Source of the DNA: a virus
DNA length: 46,545 nucleotides
Virus record (IMG/VR): IMGVR_UViG_3300003324_000411
Span: 1-46,545 of that record
Strand: one strand, 5' to 3'
Numbering within the stretch: the stretch's first letter is position 1; every line of letters starts with the position of its first letter. This document shows positions 1 through 8,158 of the stretch, piece by piece. The notes beneath the pieces were generated by a model. That model did no database searches, was not told where the DNA came from, and saw only the letters and a list, made by a program, of their open reading frames with translations. Position numbers and translations under genes: made by a program.

Positions 1-21
1 ACGCATTCACATCCGAAAACG
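1..21. repeat. Terminal direct repeat, left copy
   Basis: These 21 bases are identical to the last 21 bases of the window (46525-46545). This length is typical of an assembler overlap left when a circular or circularly permuted molecule is closed. One open reading frame continues in frame through the joint, which supports circularity. A genuine packaging repeat would normally be much longer. Confidence 0.9.
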
Positions 22-202
22 CCGCCGCTGTCACACCCTGCCCGCCATCCCCTTTCAATAGCCCACTTAGAACACCTTGATTAGTGGTAACTGTAGACGC
101 CGAACATTGAGCAACGGTTGTGCCAACTGAGGTATTCTGTAATATTTGCGAATTAGCACTTGTTACTAATAAAAGAATAATTAGTATTTGTAAATATTTC
201 AT
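1..202 (-). CDS. Phage fibre/appendage protein with signal peptide, N-terminal part (continues at 45920-46545)
   Basis: This is the 5' part of a 268-residue protein that crosses the circular joint. The ATG at 200-202 opens a Sec-like signal peptide: two early charged residues, a leucine/isoleucine-rich core (LQILIILLLV) and a small-residue site near SANS. The frame then runs through base 1 into 46524 and on to the stop at 45920. The first third is AT-rich; from about base 60 toward the joint it becomes GC-rich, which hints at a mosaic gene. No Shine-Dalgarno sequence is visible before the ATG. The gene lies just downstream of the beta-helix spike gene (235-1836) in the same late transcript. 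A virion appendage role is inferred from the C-terminal part. Confidence 0.8.
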   Translation of the reverse strand, partial: MKYLQILIILLLVTSANSQILQNTSVGTTVAQCSASTVTTNQGVLSGLLKGDGGQGVTAAAFSDVNA

Positions 203-234
203 AACTTACTCTATCCTTTACCTTAAAGTGGTCA

Positions 235-1836
235 TTATTGAGGTGTCACTGATGTAGTACTATCACTGTCAAATTCCACACGCCACCGTGTTTTGAGAGT
301 AGTTTGAGTAAGAGAGGAAACCGCATTGCATTTAACATCAAAAGAATTTCCATTAGCTACGGCCGTCCAAGTAGTGGTCAAAGTGCCAGTTGTGGCCTTC
401 ACAGCTTGCGGAGCCGCAGCAGACACTGTTGTTGATACTGTTCCTGCTTTATTGACCGCAGCGATAGCAATAGTTTCAGCGACTGCTTGAAAATCAGTTC
501 CGTCATCAGCATCCGTAGTGGCCATTAATCGAAGACCACAAAATTTGCCCGAGGCGAGAGGCACGTTAAATACTAATGTCGCAGAGGACTCAGTTAAAGT
601 TACTGGCCGAGGACTTACAAAAGCAAAAGGAAGGCAAGAGTTATAGACTGTCGCACCCGAGCTGTCTTGAAATGTAACACAACCAGAAGTAGTAGAATTT
701 GTCGTTAGGAAATAAGGATTCGCGGACGCGCCCGACAAGATAATAGGGGAAGTGCTATAGAGCCTAGTACCGTAGAAAACGTTGGTAATCTGTGTTAAAG
801 ATAATGGCTGGTTAGCCGTAGTGCCACCAGAGCAACCAAAAACGCTATAGTAATCACTCCACTGAACAGTTGTGTCAAGATTTAGCCCTTGTGCATAACC
901 TGCCGAAGGAGCGTTAGTCGCCCATCCCCACAAGTTCTTTGTCGTCAGTATCATGTTGCCGGATACCTTAAGATAGTCGTAAGTGCCCAAAAGAATCAAG
1001 TTATTAACTATTAAACTTGATTGAGACAAATTAGTTTGTGCAAAATAGAGCGTATCAATATTCCCACAAATCAAACCACTACCTCCGATAAAGACATTCG
1101 TAGCCATCCTGTTCGTGATTCCATAAAAGATGGGGCTCCAAGTATTGATGCTATCAAACCAACCGACAGCCGCATCATTACTATTCGTGGCATAAATCGC
1201 ACCATCAACGATAATAGTCGAATTATTGCCGGGAATGATCATTGGACCAGACGAAGAAAGCTGTCCAAACATTATAGTCTGGATTGTACCATCTTGGGCG
1301 TAAAACTTATTGGTTCGCACTATGGCTGCACCAGCAGGAACGAAAAGGTTTAATCCAAGTGAAGGGTCACTATTAAGTGGACAACTTGGTGTAATATGCA
1401 CGCCAGGCAAGCAGACTAAAGTATCTCCAGCTTGCGCAGCAGTTATTGCTCCATAAAAACTATGAGTAGTCTTATTATTACAATTGTAAAGAGTCTTAAA
1501 GGGCCGTTCCCGAAAGCCCCTTAGACCAGTATTGTCATTACCGTTTATGGGGTCGATCCAGATGACAGAGGAATTACTATACGAAAGGGTTGCCAGTATG
1601 CCCGTTCGTGTAAAGTAAATTGGGTTTGAGTAATTCGTGAAGTTAACAGATGGCTTATTAACAAAGTCCATCATAAGTACCGCATCGTCCAAAGGAGTCA
1701 ACGTTACCTGATACTTTGATGGACTAATAAACTTAGTGTTGCCACCAAAGGCTTCGTCCGTCCTTAAAACTTGTGCCGCCCACGAAGTCATGGCAGCCAC
1801 CACTACCACTGCAACTACTAACAATTTTTTCTTCAT
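235..1836 (-). CDS. Signal-peptide-bearing beta-helix protein, probable tail spike
   Basis: The 533-residue product begins with a clear Sec signal peptide (MKKK, then a valine-rich core, cut probably after SWAA near residue 21). Residues 94-146 contain a pattern typical of right-handed parallel beta-helix proteins: IDPINGNDNTGLRG, a PFKTL step, then AITAAQAGDTL and PGVH. The middle is rich in Asn, Thr and Ser with short repeating strands, as in tail spikes and pectate-lyase-like folds. The last 130 residues look like a beta-sandwich. It sits between the adaptor gene and the fibre gene, so a receptor-binding or polysaccharide-degrading spike is the best guess. The signal peptide is odd for a virion part; a secreted host-surface-acting protein is the alternative. 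No catalytic residues can be assigned. Confidence 0.6.
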   Translation of the reverse strand: MKKKLLVVAVVVVAAMTSWAAQVLRTDEAFGGNTKFISPSKYQVTLTPLDDAVLMMDFVNKPSVNFTNYSNPIYFTRTGILATLSYSNSSVIWIDPINGNDNTGLRGFRERPFKTLYNCNNKTTHSFYGAITAAQAGDTLVCLPGVHITPSCPLNSDPSLGLNLFVPAGAAIVRTNKFYAQDGTIQTIMFGQLSSSGPMIIPGNNSTIIVDGAIYATNSNDAAVGWFDSINTWSPIFYGITNRMATNVFIGGSGLICGNIDTLYFAQTNLSQSSLIVNNLILLGTYDYLKVSGNMILTTKNLWGWATNAPSAGYAQGLNLDTTVQWSDYYSVFGCSGGTTANQPLSLTQITNVFYGTRLYSTSPIILSGASANPYFLTTNSTTSGCVTFQDSSGATVYNSCLPFAFVSPRPVTLTESSATLVFNVPLASGKFCGLRLMATTDADDGTDFQAVAETIAIAAVNKAGTVSTTVSAAAPQAVKATTGTLTTTWTAVANGNSFDVKCNAVSSLTQTTLKTRWRVEFDSDSTTSVTPQ

Positions 1837-1844
1837 AATTTAAA

Positions 1845-1869
1845 GTCTTGTTCAGTTACTGAGCATTAC
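1845..1869. repeat. Dispersed 25-bp palindrome, copy 1
   Basis: The arms are GTCTTG and CATTAC around the core TTCAGTTACTGAG. The copy sits in the gap between the adaptor stop codon (which it overlaps) and the spike start, upstream of the spike on the transcribed minus strand. Confidence 0.85.
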
Positions 1870-2591
1870 CTCACAATAATGAGAGGCACTAGCTTTCTCG
1901 GATTCTTCTGTTCAAACCCACCTCCTAAGATTACAGCTCTCTCAGGCACTGGATAATGTTGCCGTTGGCGCTCCAGTAGCCTCGTAGCCTTCTCTAACTT
2001 TAACTTAGCATCGGGCTGTCCGCTGCGCGTGAGCTTCTCGGCGGCCACCAGCAAAACTACGAGCATATCGTCGAAGTCTAGCTTATCCCCATCCGCTGCA
2101 ACCGTTAGGACTTTCCTCTGTCCTGTGAAGCGGACGCTTTGGTCGGTAACGGGAACTGGCCAGACCTCGAACTGATCTGCATTGGCGGCCTCCGAGGTAT
2201 TCGTTGACATCCTCCAACGGCGAATCGGGTCTTGCTGTTGGTTCTTCGCAATGTTCGACACATTGTACTCCGCCGCCCCTATGCCGTGCTCTATCTCATT
2301 ATAGATCTGGTTGTAATAACGCTCAACCAGAACTGGACGTTCGAAATTAATTACCGTATTAGCGCCCCTATCATTAACTGTTGGGAACGCTACAAATTGT
2401 TGCCCCGCGGCACAAGCGGCGTTCCAACGTTCTGCAAGGAATGGCCAGTCATACTCACTAGCTAGCCACTTCTGCATGTTGTCGATAAGTTGAGTGTACT
2501 CTGCGTCACTCTGAGTATTGGTGCCAGTAAAGTCACCAACCTCCGCTTTCAACATCGAACGTGCAACACTTAGCGCTGTACCGCGGGGCAT
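1866..2591 (-). CDS. Head-to-tail adaptor (tail tubular protein A-like)
   Basis: The 241-residue protein has the look of podovirus neck adaptors: an N-terminal helical segment, then WLASEYDWPFLAERW near residues 42-56, a mid-region of short strands, and a C-terminal helical segment (LVVLLVAAEKLTRSG, LEKATRLLERQRQHY). Known adaptors of this kind (T7 gp11 type) bind the portal and start the short tail. It lies between the capsid block and the spike gene, and the stop of 2597-2983 is a few bases upstream of its ATG. The fold assignment is from pattern recognition only; a completion protein of a related family is the alternative. Confidence 0.6.
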   Translation of the reverse strand: MPRGTALSVARSMLKAEVGDFTGTNTQSDAEYTQLIDNMQKWLASEYDWPFLAERWNAACAAGQQFVAFPTVNDRGANTVINFERPVLVERYYNQIYNEIEHGIGAAEYNVSNIAKNQQQDPIRRWRMSTNTSEAANADQFEVWPVPVTDQSVRFTGQRKVLTVAADGDKLDFDDMLVVLLVAAEKLTRSGQPDAKLKLEKATRLLERQRQHYPVPERAVILGGGFEQKNPRKLVPLIIVR

Positions 2592-2596
2592 AGGCT

Positions 2597-2983
2597 TTAA
2601 GATTTGACCTCAGTCAACTTATTGGTTGGCAATGATTTGCCAATACCTGCCTTACGTGCCTCGTCAAAAGTCGCCGGTAAGTTCGGCGATGTCCCAGGGA
2701 ACAAGGCATTGATTTTGTTCGCAGCATACTTTTGTCGTAGCCGCTGAATCTCGTCCGTCACCGTCCGCTGGACCGGATTTGTTTCCTTGACCTCAAGGAT
2801 TGGGTCCTTACCAGCATTGAACTGATGCTCGGCCACAAGCAATGTGACCTCAGCAGGCGTCACATCCGATATCGCAATATCGTGACCCGACTTGTCCAGT
2901 AGCAGTCGGATATTCGCTTGTTTCATAGTCGGCCCCGTAGGAGCAGCCGGTGTAGGACTTGCAGGTGTAGCTGTTGTACTCAT
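2597..2983 (-). CDS. Hypothetical virion-associated protein
   Basis: The 128-residue protein is not recognised. It starts with a Thr/Ala/Pro-rich stretch (residues 1-20) that looks disordered, followed by a mixed segment (MKQANIRLLLDKSGHDIAI) with short strands and helices. The C-terminal region mentions no known motif. It lies in the middle of the capsid-to-adaptor block with close spacing on both sides, so a structural or assembly role is likely by position. Confidence 0.6.
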   Translation of the reverse strand: MSTTATPASPTPAAPTGPTMKQANIRLLLDKSGHDIAISDVTPAEVTLLVAEHQFNAGKDPILEVKETNPVQRTVTDEIQRLRQKYAANKINALFPGTSPNLPATFDEARKAGIGKSLPTNKLTEVKS

Positions 2984-3028
2984 ATTCGGTTATTATATCT
3001 AAGTGATGGTCAGCTCAGGTCCTAATTC

Positions 3029-3721
3029 TTACGGCACAAAGCCGTTAAAGTTAACTGCTTGCACAATCGCTTGGTCGCTGGCAGCAGCCGTCACAGCATT
3101 ACGAATGCTTTGTAGCCGAATATACTTACATCCGGCGAACGTGTTCATCGGCACGTTCGTATAAACAACCACAGTCGACGTAGTGCTCGGTGTCACCCCG
3201 ACCGTCCAAATCGGACTGCCAGAGCCGACCGTCCCAGTCGTAGGCTCATTAGTGCCATCAGGTATACCGATAAAGGCAAAGTTAATATTTGCCCCCGTGG
3301 TTCCTGACGCACCAGTCAACCTAATACAAACGTTGCAGCCCGACAAGGCGGTCTGGCTAGCAGTATTAGTTGCTTGTGGAAACGGACTTGCTTCTCGATT
3401 TGGGTATAGCGGCACATCGACCGTCAGCTGAGTGCTATCGTTCGTGACAAACGAAATACCCGTGACCGTTGCCGGGACGTTATTTGTCGGGATTACCCAA
3501 ATACCCGACGAATTTGTCCAAGTCAAGTTCAAGGCATTCGTACCAGACGCTCCAATGCTCAGCACGTTAGTATACGCACCAAGCGACCCGGATGCCCCGT
3601 TCGACACCACGATTGATGTAATCAGCGGATTAATGAAGGACCGGGACTGGAAGTTCTGTGCCTCGACGTTCAGCGCCAAGACACCCAACAATAAACCTAC
3701 GAATTTAAGTATTTTGTTCAT
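3029..3721 (-). CDS. Signal-peptide protein directly after the major capsid gene
   Basis: The 230-residue product opens with a textbook signal peptide (MNKILK, core FVGLLLGVLAL, cut near NVEA). The mature part is rich in Ser, Thr, Asn and Gly with alternating hydrophobic residues, suggesting an all-beta protein. A decoration or head-fibre protein often occupies this position after a capsid gene, but those are cytoplasmic. Secretion would imply a different task, for example modifying the cell surface or coating released virions. The function cannot be fixed from sequence. Confidence 0.65.
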   Translation of the reverse strand: MNKILKFVGLLLGVLALNVEAQNFQSRSFINPLITSIVVSNGASGSLGAYTNVLSIGASGTNALNLTWTNSSGIWVIPTNNVPATVTGISFVTNDSTQLTVDVPLYPNREASPFPQATNTASQTALSGCNVCIRLTGASGTTGANINFAFIGIPDGTNEPTTGTVGSGSPIWTVGVTPSTTSTVVVYTNVPMNTFAGCKYIRLQSIRNAVTAAASDQAIVQAVNFNGFVP

Positions 3722-3765
3722 GTTCTTTTCTTATTACTTTGTTAATGTTTTGTGATGGCGATCGA

Positions 3766-4818
3766 TTATGCTACGGAGTAAACCCCGTTGCCGTTAAGCT
3801 GCTTGACCGTAAGAGCACCCGTCCAAGTCATGGTCTTGAGGAAGATCATGTACTGGTAAGGCCGAGCCGGGCTGAGCACCTTGTTATCCTCTTCCTCCAT
3901 TGGACGAAGCTGCACTTTCTTGCCGTCCAGAATATAACAATACTTCTGAAGGCCGAGGCTGTCCAGTGTCGGGTCATACTCAAACGCTCCGAGGCCGGAA
4001 ATGTGCAGTCCTCCCACGCCAAGGTCAGTCGCTTTATCGCCTTGGAAACCTTCCATTGTGAAGTAACCTTTGGCGACCAGCTCCAACCGGAGGGCGTCAA
4101 GCCAAGACGAGCCACACAGCGCCTTATTCGGCTTACCGCCATAGCGTCTGAGCTGGACCAACTCACTGTTCAGGAACTGAATCAGTGTCGAGTTCTGGGC
4201 ACTAGTCGCAAGGCCGAGGCTTGCCCGGTTCCTCCAAGAAGGATACGTCACACGGCTAACGCCACCGGTCGAACCAAGGGTTGGTGTTGTGGTGATAAGG
4301 GCTTGAATGCCTGGCACCTGCTTCGCATCTTGTGAGCCGTCCTGCCACAGCATCTGATTGAACACCCTGCTCCACGATTCGCCGTAGTCATCAAGGCGAT
4401 TCTCCAGAATGCCGGTAATACGAGTCAGCGCCGTATCGGAATGCTCCGAGGTCCGGCCACCTTTGCTGTCATCAACAATCGTAATGCCGTCCTTTTTCAA
4501 CTCGGTCCATGTGATGATAAGGCTCGCAGCGACTTCCTTCCAGTTGAAGACCGCTCGTAGAATGTTCTGCGCTTGACCGAAGTTAAGGCTGTCATCTTCC
4601 TGATAGCCTTGAAGGAACCCGGCGGTGTCCGACATAAAGACAGCCTGAATAGGCTCGCTGATCTGTAAATTGCCAGAAGGGAACGTTTTCTGTCCATCTC
4701 GAAGCCACTTCAGTAAGGGCTTGTCTTGAGTCGTCTGGCTAAGTGCTTTGCCCCGCACATAAAATATAAGGGCCGCACTTGCAATATCGTTTGCTACTGT
4801 AAGTCCTAATGTTGCCAT
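3766..4818 (-). CDS. Major capsid protein
   Basis: The 350-residue product has the size and position of a major head protein: it follows a scaffold-like gene, which follows the portal. Its features fit HK97-fold capsids of podoviruses, with an N-terminal helical region, a segment rich in aromatic and charged residues (WTELKKDGITIVDD), a central domain with a conserved-looking SSWLDALRLELVAKGYF helix, and a C-terminal beta-rich end (YQYMIFLKTMTWTGAL). The ATG has no Shine-Dalgarno sequence. The product name rests on context and general appearance rather than on a single signature motif. Confidence 0.8.
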   Translation of the reverse strand: MATLGLTVANDIASAALIFYVRGKALSQTTQDKPLLKWLRDGQKTFPSGNLQISEPIQAVFMSDTAGFLQGYQEDDSLNFGQAQNILRAVFNWKEVAASLIITWTELKKDGITIVDDSKGGRTSEHSDTALTRITGILENRLDDYGESWSRVFNQMLWQDGSQDAKQVPGIQALITTTPTLGSTGGVSRVTYPSWRNRASLGLATSAQNSTLIQFLNSELVQLRRYGGKPNKALCGSSWLDALRLELVAKGYFTMEGFQGDKATDLGVGGLHISGLGAFEYDPTLDSLGLQKYCYILDGKKVQLRPMEEEDNKVLSPARPYQYMIFLKTMTWTGALTVKQLNGNGVYSVA

Positions 4819-4839
4819 TGTTATTTAAAGTTCTAAGCC

Positions 4840-5991
4840 TTAGCTCTGTCCAGCGACGACCATGTCGACCACTTCTTTGAGTGACTTGGCCTCGGCGAAC
4901 GACTTCGGCTGTTTTGAGGAAGAACCATTTCGAGTAAGAACCGGCTTGGACTTAGGTTTCGGTCTCTGTGCCGCAAAGGTCGCACTTGCCTCACTATAGG
5001 CTTGGTCTAGCAAAGTCACAATATCTTGTGGACCTTTAATCAGGTTCACATACTGACCTCGCTCGTCCCTCGAATGCAGTTTCTTCAAGAACAGCGCCTC
5101 GGTCATCTCCCACTTACCCATCGGATCAGTAGGCTTAGCCCGTGGCTTGTAGTCTGGGTCCTTAGCACGCTTAGTGGTCTCCCACTGGTCTGACGCAGCC
5201 ATCAGCGTCTCCTGAAACCTACGAGCTTCAGCCCGCTGTTGTTCCGCTTGCCGCTGAGCAGCCGTCATCTTTGTAACCTTTTCACCATGCTGCGACATCA
5301 CCCTTAGCTGTGCGATCTCTTTCGCCCTTGCCAACGGTAAATCACCGCTATCCACTTCGCGCTGTAGGTCATCTGGCAACTTGCCATTCGTCGCTCCCTG
5401 TAGCTGCTCCACAATGGGTAACAGTCGCTTGAGCGCCTCAGCGGGATTAGTATTAAGCAGTGCTTGCACCTCAAGCATTTGCTGAAATTGCTGTGGTGTA
5501 ATATGCGCCTGTTCGCAATACTCAACAATCTTTTGGTGCTGTTCAGCAGCAGGCTTAAGCGTGTTAAGCTCTTGCTCAACTTGCTGCCTTGCCTTGACTA
5601 CTTCTTGAAACCTTTCTAACGGTACAGGACCTTTTTCCTCGTCCTTACCTTTGTCCTTATCCTCGGTGGTGACCTCTTCCGTTTGGTCCTCCACTTTTGA
5701 CTTGTCGTTGGCGGCCTCTTCCTCAGTCTTGTTCAGTTTCTGAGCATCACTATCCGCCTCAGCCTCTTCACCTTCGGTCTGCGATTCCGAAGCCTTGATC
5801 GCCGTATCGAACGCCTCTTTAATGACATCCGACATCGTGGTCTTATCGGCAGTATCGCTCTGCGTGCGGGCTGCTTGGTCAGTTGGCGAGGCTGACTGAT
5901 TATCGCCTCCAGACTCATCAGCGCTGGTGCTGTCGACCGTTGACGACTCGGTCGCATTCCTTACGTCTAAATTTTCATTTTCCGGTGGCAT
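4840..5991 (-). CDS. Capsid scaffolding protein
   Basis: The 383-residue protein is strongly acidic and low-complexity over residues 1-125 (many Glu, Asp, Ser, Thr). It is then helical and coiled-coil-like (PLERFQEVVKARQQVEQEL and following Gln/Glu-rich helices). It ends in a basic Lys/Pro/Arg-rich region (RPKPKSKPVLTRNGSSSK). An acidic helical body with a basic C-terminal capsid-binding tail is the usual design of scaffolds such as T7 gp9 and P22 gp8. It lies between portal and major capsid protein, the expected place. Confidence 0.8.
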   Translation of the reverse strand: MPPENENLDVRNATESSTVDSTSADESGGDNQSASPTDQAARTQSDTADKTTMSDVIKEAFDTAIKASESQTEGEEAEADSDAQKLNKTEEEAANDKSKVEDQTEEVTTEDKDKGKDEEKGPVPLERFQEVVKARQQVEQELNTLKPAAEQHQKIVEYCEQAHITPQQFQQMLEVQALLNTNPAEALKRLLPIVEQLQGATNGKLPDDLQREVDSGDLPLARAKEIAQLRVMSQHGEKVTKMTAAQRQAEQQRAEARRFQETLMAASDQWETTKRAKDPDYKPRAKPTDPMGKWEMTEALFLKKLHSRDERGQYVNLIKGPQDIVTLLDQAYSEASATFAAQRPKPKSKPVLTRNGSSSKQPKSFAEAKSLKEVVDMVVAGQS

Positions 5992-5997
5992 AACTTT

Positions 5998-8157
5998 TTA
6001 AGCCGCTACTGGCGGCGGATACATTTGTCCTTGTCCTTCATCGTTAACCGGAACCGGGTGCTGAGGACTAGGACGATGAAATGGCGGTCCCGGTGGTGGA
6101 CCTTGTGGCCCTTGTTCAAGTTGCTGAGGCTCTCCTTCTTGTGGCTGCTGAGGCTGCATTGGCCCTAGACCCACAGGATAGAAGTCCGCCGGGTCCAGCT
6201 TATCATCAAGTCTCTTAAGCAGCTCCCTAATGACAGCCATCGGATTCGCCCCGAACTGCAACAAAAATGGCCCAACCTTCTCAAAGTTAGCAAGCTCTAA
6301 TGCCTTATTAGGCCGTCCGCTAGACGCCGATTCAATCTCCAACGAAATCTCGTTAAGGAAGTCCGCCCGACTAGCCGTCGGCCAAACAGCGCCAATTCCT
6401 ACAATTCGCTGCACTGTCGTGGCACTCATCTCCATCAGCAATAGTTCCCCACCACATCTCGCTACGGCGGACAAGCAGTCATCAAGGTCATCGACATTCG
6501 AGGAGCTAATTGTCTGGCGACTCTGCTCTGCAATAGAACCGACAGTCGCCGTCACATTCGGCTGAGCTGCACCTATGTTTGCCTCCTGCATGGCGGTCAC
6601 AAGCATCGCATCCTCTTCCAACGGCCTTGTGTCATAGACCTCTGGATCAATCTTGGCCACCTGTAAGGGAACCACGACTTTGCCGGGATCTGTGCCTGGC
6701 GGCAAGTTCTCAAGTTCAATCACCTGATTATCACGCGCCATCTCAATCGCGTCCTTGTCCTTTTCCGACAACATGCCTTTGGGCGTCATGTACTTCGGCG
6801 CATTGGCCTTTCGCTGCTCACGCAAGGCTTGCCTCGTTCTATTCCACTCCTGCTGGATAGGCCGCATTAGGTCAACATCCGAGGGCGGAAAGATCTTGTT
6901 CTTGCAACCGGGCTCAGTCTCAACGTCGTTAAAAGTCAGCGGAAAGATCGTCCAAAAGGACTTAGGTGCCGGGGTCATCACCTCGGGAGCTTGAACATAG
7001 TCTTTCCAACCATCACAGATAATAAACGTCGACTTGTCCTTAAGGTTATAGACCTGCCAGAGACAAACCAGTGGCGACTCAGCCGAGTCCTCATCAACCT
7101 TAACTGGCACTTCGCTCTCGGTTCCATCTGCGTTGTACTCTTTAAGCTCTCCGCCAGCGGTAATGTTCGTGCCATACTTAGCATTAACGTCGTCCAACGA
7201 ATAGATGAACTCCTCAGTAATGTACTGAGCCCCCACAAATCCCTTCAGAATCCGTGTTCGACGGTCGGGAATGATGGCGGTCGCTGGCGGGAAGTCGAAC
7301 ACAAGACGCTCCTTGACCTCGGTGTTCTCATGGTCATCAAGCGAGGTCTGACTAGAGTTAAGCAACTCTTGCAGTCTCTGCATCTCGGCATCGGTCTCTT
7401 CCACCTTGCCGTCGACAATCTGTTGCAAAATCTCTTGTGCCATCTTTAACCTATCTAAAGGCACCTGTCGGCGGTCGCTATAAGTCAGTTGACTTTCATC
7501 TTCCCGCACAAACAAGACCTTGATATAGCCAACGCCACAAACGCTAACTCGGCGAACGAACTGCTTAGCTTGAACCTTGAAGTCCGGCTCTTGGGAGTCT
7601 TGTTGATACTGATATAGAATCTCAAGAGTCTTACCAACGTTATCCATCAAGGTCTCGTATTGGCGACCGCGCTGAAAATCGTTCATCAGCTCAAGGGCTG
7701 CTGGCGGTGGCGCGCCCATCTGCTGCATACCCATCATTGCAGCCCCTACCGCTTGCTGAATGGTCTCCATCTTACCATCCCAAACCGAGAAGTTCAGCTT
7801 CTTGCGCCTAGAAACGACCGTCCGAGGATTGCGAGCGTAAAGCGTAGCGACCTTTTGATTAATACGCTGCAAGGTCCAATTCGCGATGTAATTCTCTTCC
7901 TCTATCTTGTTCTGACCTTTCCACTGAAGGCTCGACACAAAATCCATATTGCGTCGCATCCGGTCAAAATCATTCTTCCACCACGCTTTGTCCTTCTTAA
8001 TTTCGCTCTGCCAGTGCTTAACCTGTGCTCTAGCCGCCAAGACCTCGTTCGTCTCAGGACCTTCAGGCACGTCCGACCTTGGGGTCATGACCGTCGGCTG
8101 ACCAAGTGTCGCATTATTAATCGCGTTGGCGGGACTATTTAGTAGCGTAATAGCCAT
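5998..8157 (-). CDS. Portal protein
   Basis: The 719-residue product has podovirus portal size and follows TerL. Early residues (KHWQSEIKKDKAWWKNDF, then MDFVSSLQWKG and NWTLQRINQKVATLYARNP) match the usual start of such portals, where a helical clip precedes the wing. The last 60 residues are Pro/Gln/Gly-rich and probably disordered. I chose the ATG at 8155-8157, two bases after the TerL stop codon; an in-frame TTG seven codons upstream would overlap TerL and is less likely. The portal forms the dodecameric gate through which TerL packages DNA. Confidence 0.85.
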   Translation of the reverse strand: MAITLLNSPANAINNATLGQPTVMTPRSDVPEGPETNEVLAARAQVKHWQSEIKKDKAWWKNDFDRMRRNMDFVSSLQWKGQNKIEEENYIANWTLQRINQKVATLYARNPRTVVSRRKKLNFSVWDGKMETIQQAVGAAMMGMQQMGAPPPAALELMNDFQRGRQYETLMDNVGKTLEILYQYQQDSQEPDFKVQAKQFVRRVSVCGVGYIKVLFVREDESQLTYSDRRQVPLDRLKMAQEILQQIVDGKVEETDAEMQRLQELLNSSQTSLDDHENTEVKERLVFDFPPATAIIPDRRTRILKGFVGAQYITEEFIYSLDDVNAKYGTNITAGGELKEYNADGTESEVPVKVDEDSAESPLVCLWQVYNLKDKSTFIICDGWKDYVQAPEVMTPAPKSFWTIFPLTFNDVETEPGCKNKIFPPSDVDLMRPIQQEWNRTRQALREQRKANAPKYMTPKGMLSEKDKDAIEMARDNQVIELENLPPGTDPGKVVVPLQVAKIDPEVYDTRPLEEDAMLVTAMQEANIGAAQPNVTATVGSIAEQSRQTISSSNVDDLDDCLSAVARCGGELLLMEMSATTVQRIVGIGAVWPTASRADFLNEISLEIESASSGRPNKALELANFEKVGPFLLQFGANPMAVIRELLKRLDDKLDPADFYPVGLGPMQPQQPQEGEPQQLEQGPQGPPPGPPFHRPSPQHPVPVNDEGQGQMYPPPVAA

Positions 8158-8158
8158 A

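Noticed and set aside
1021-1353. Plus-strand open frame of 110 codons
   Set aside because: It lies entirely inside the spike gene on the other strand; composition is not protein-like and no start signal or context supports it.
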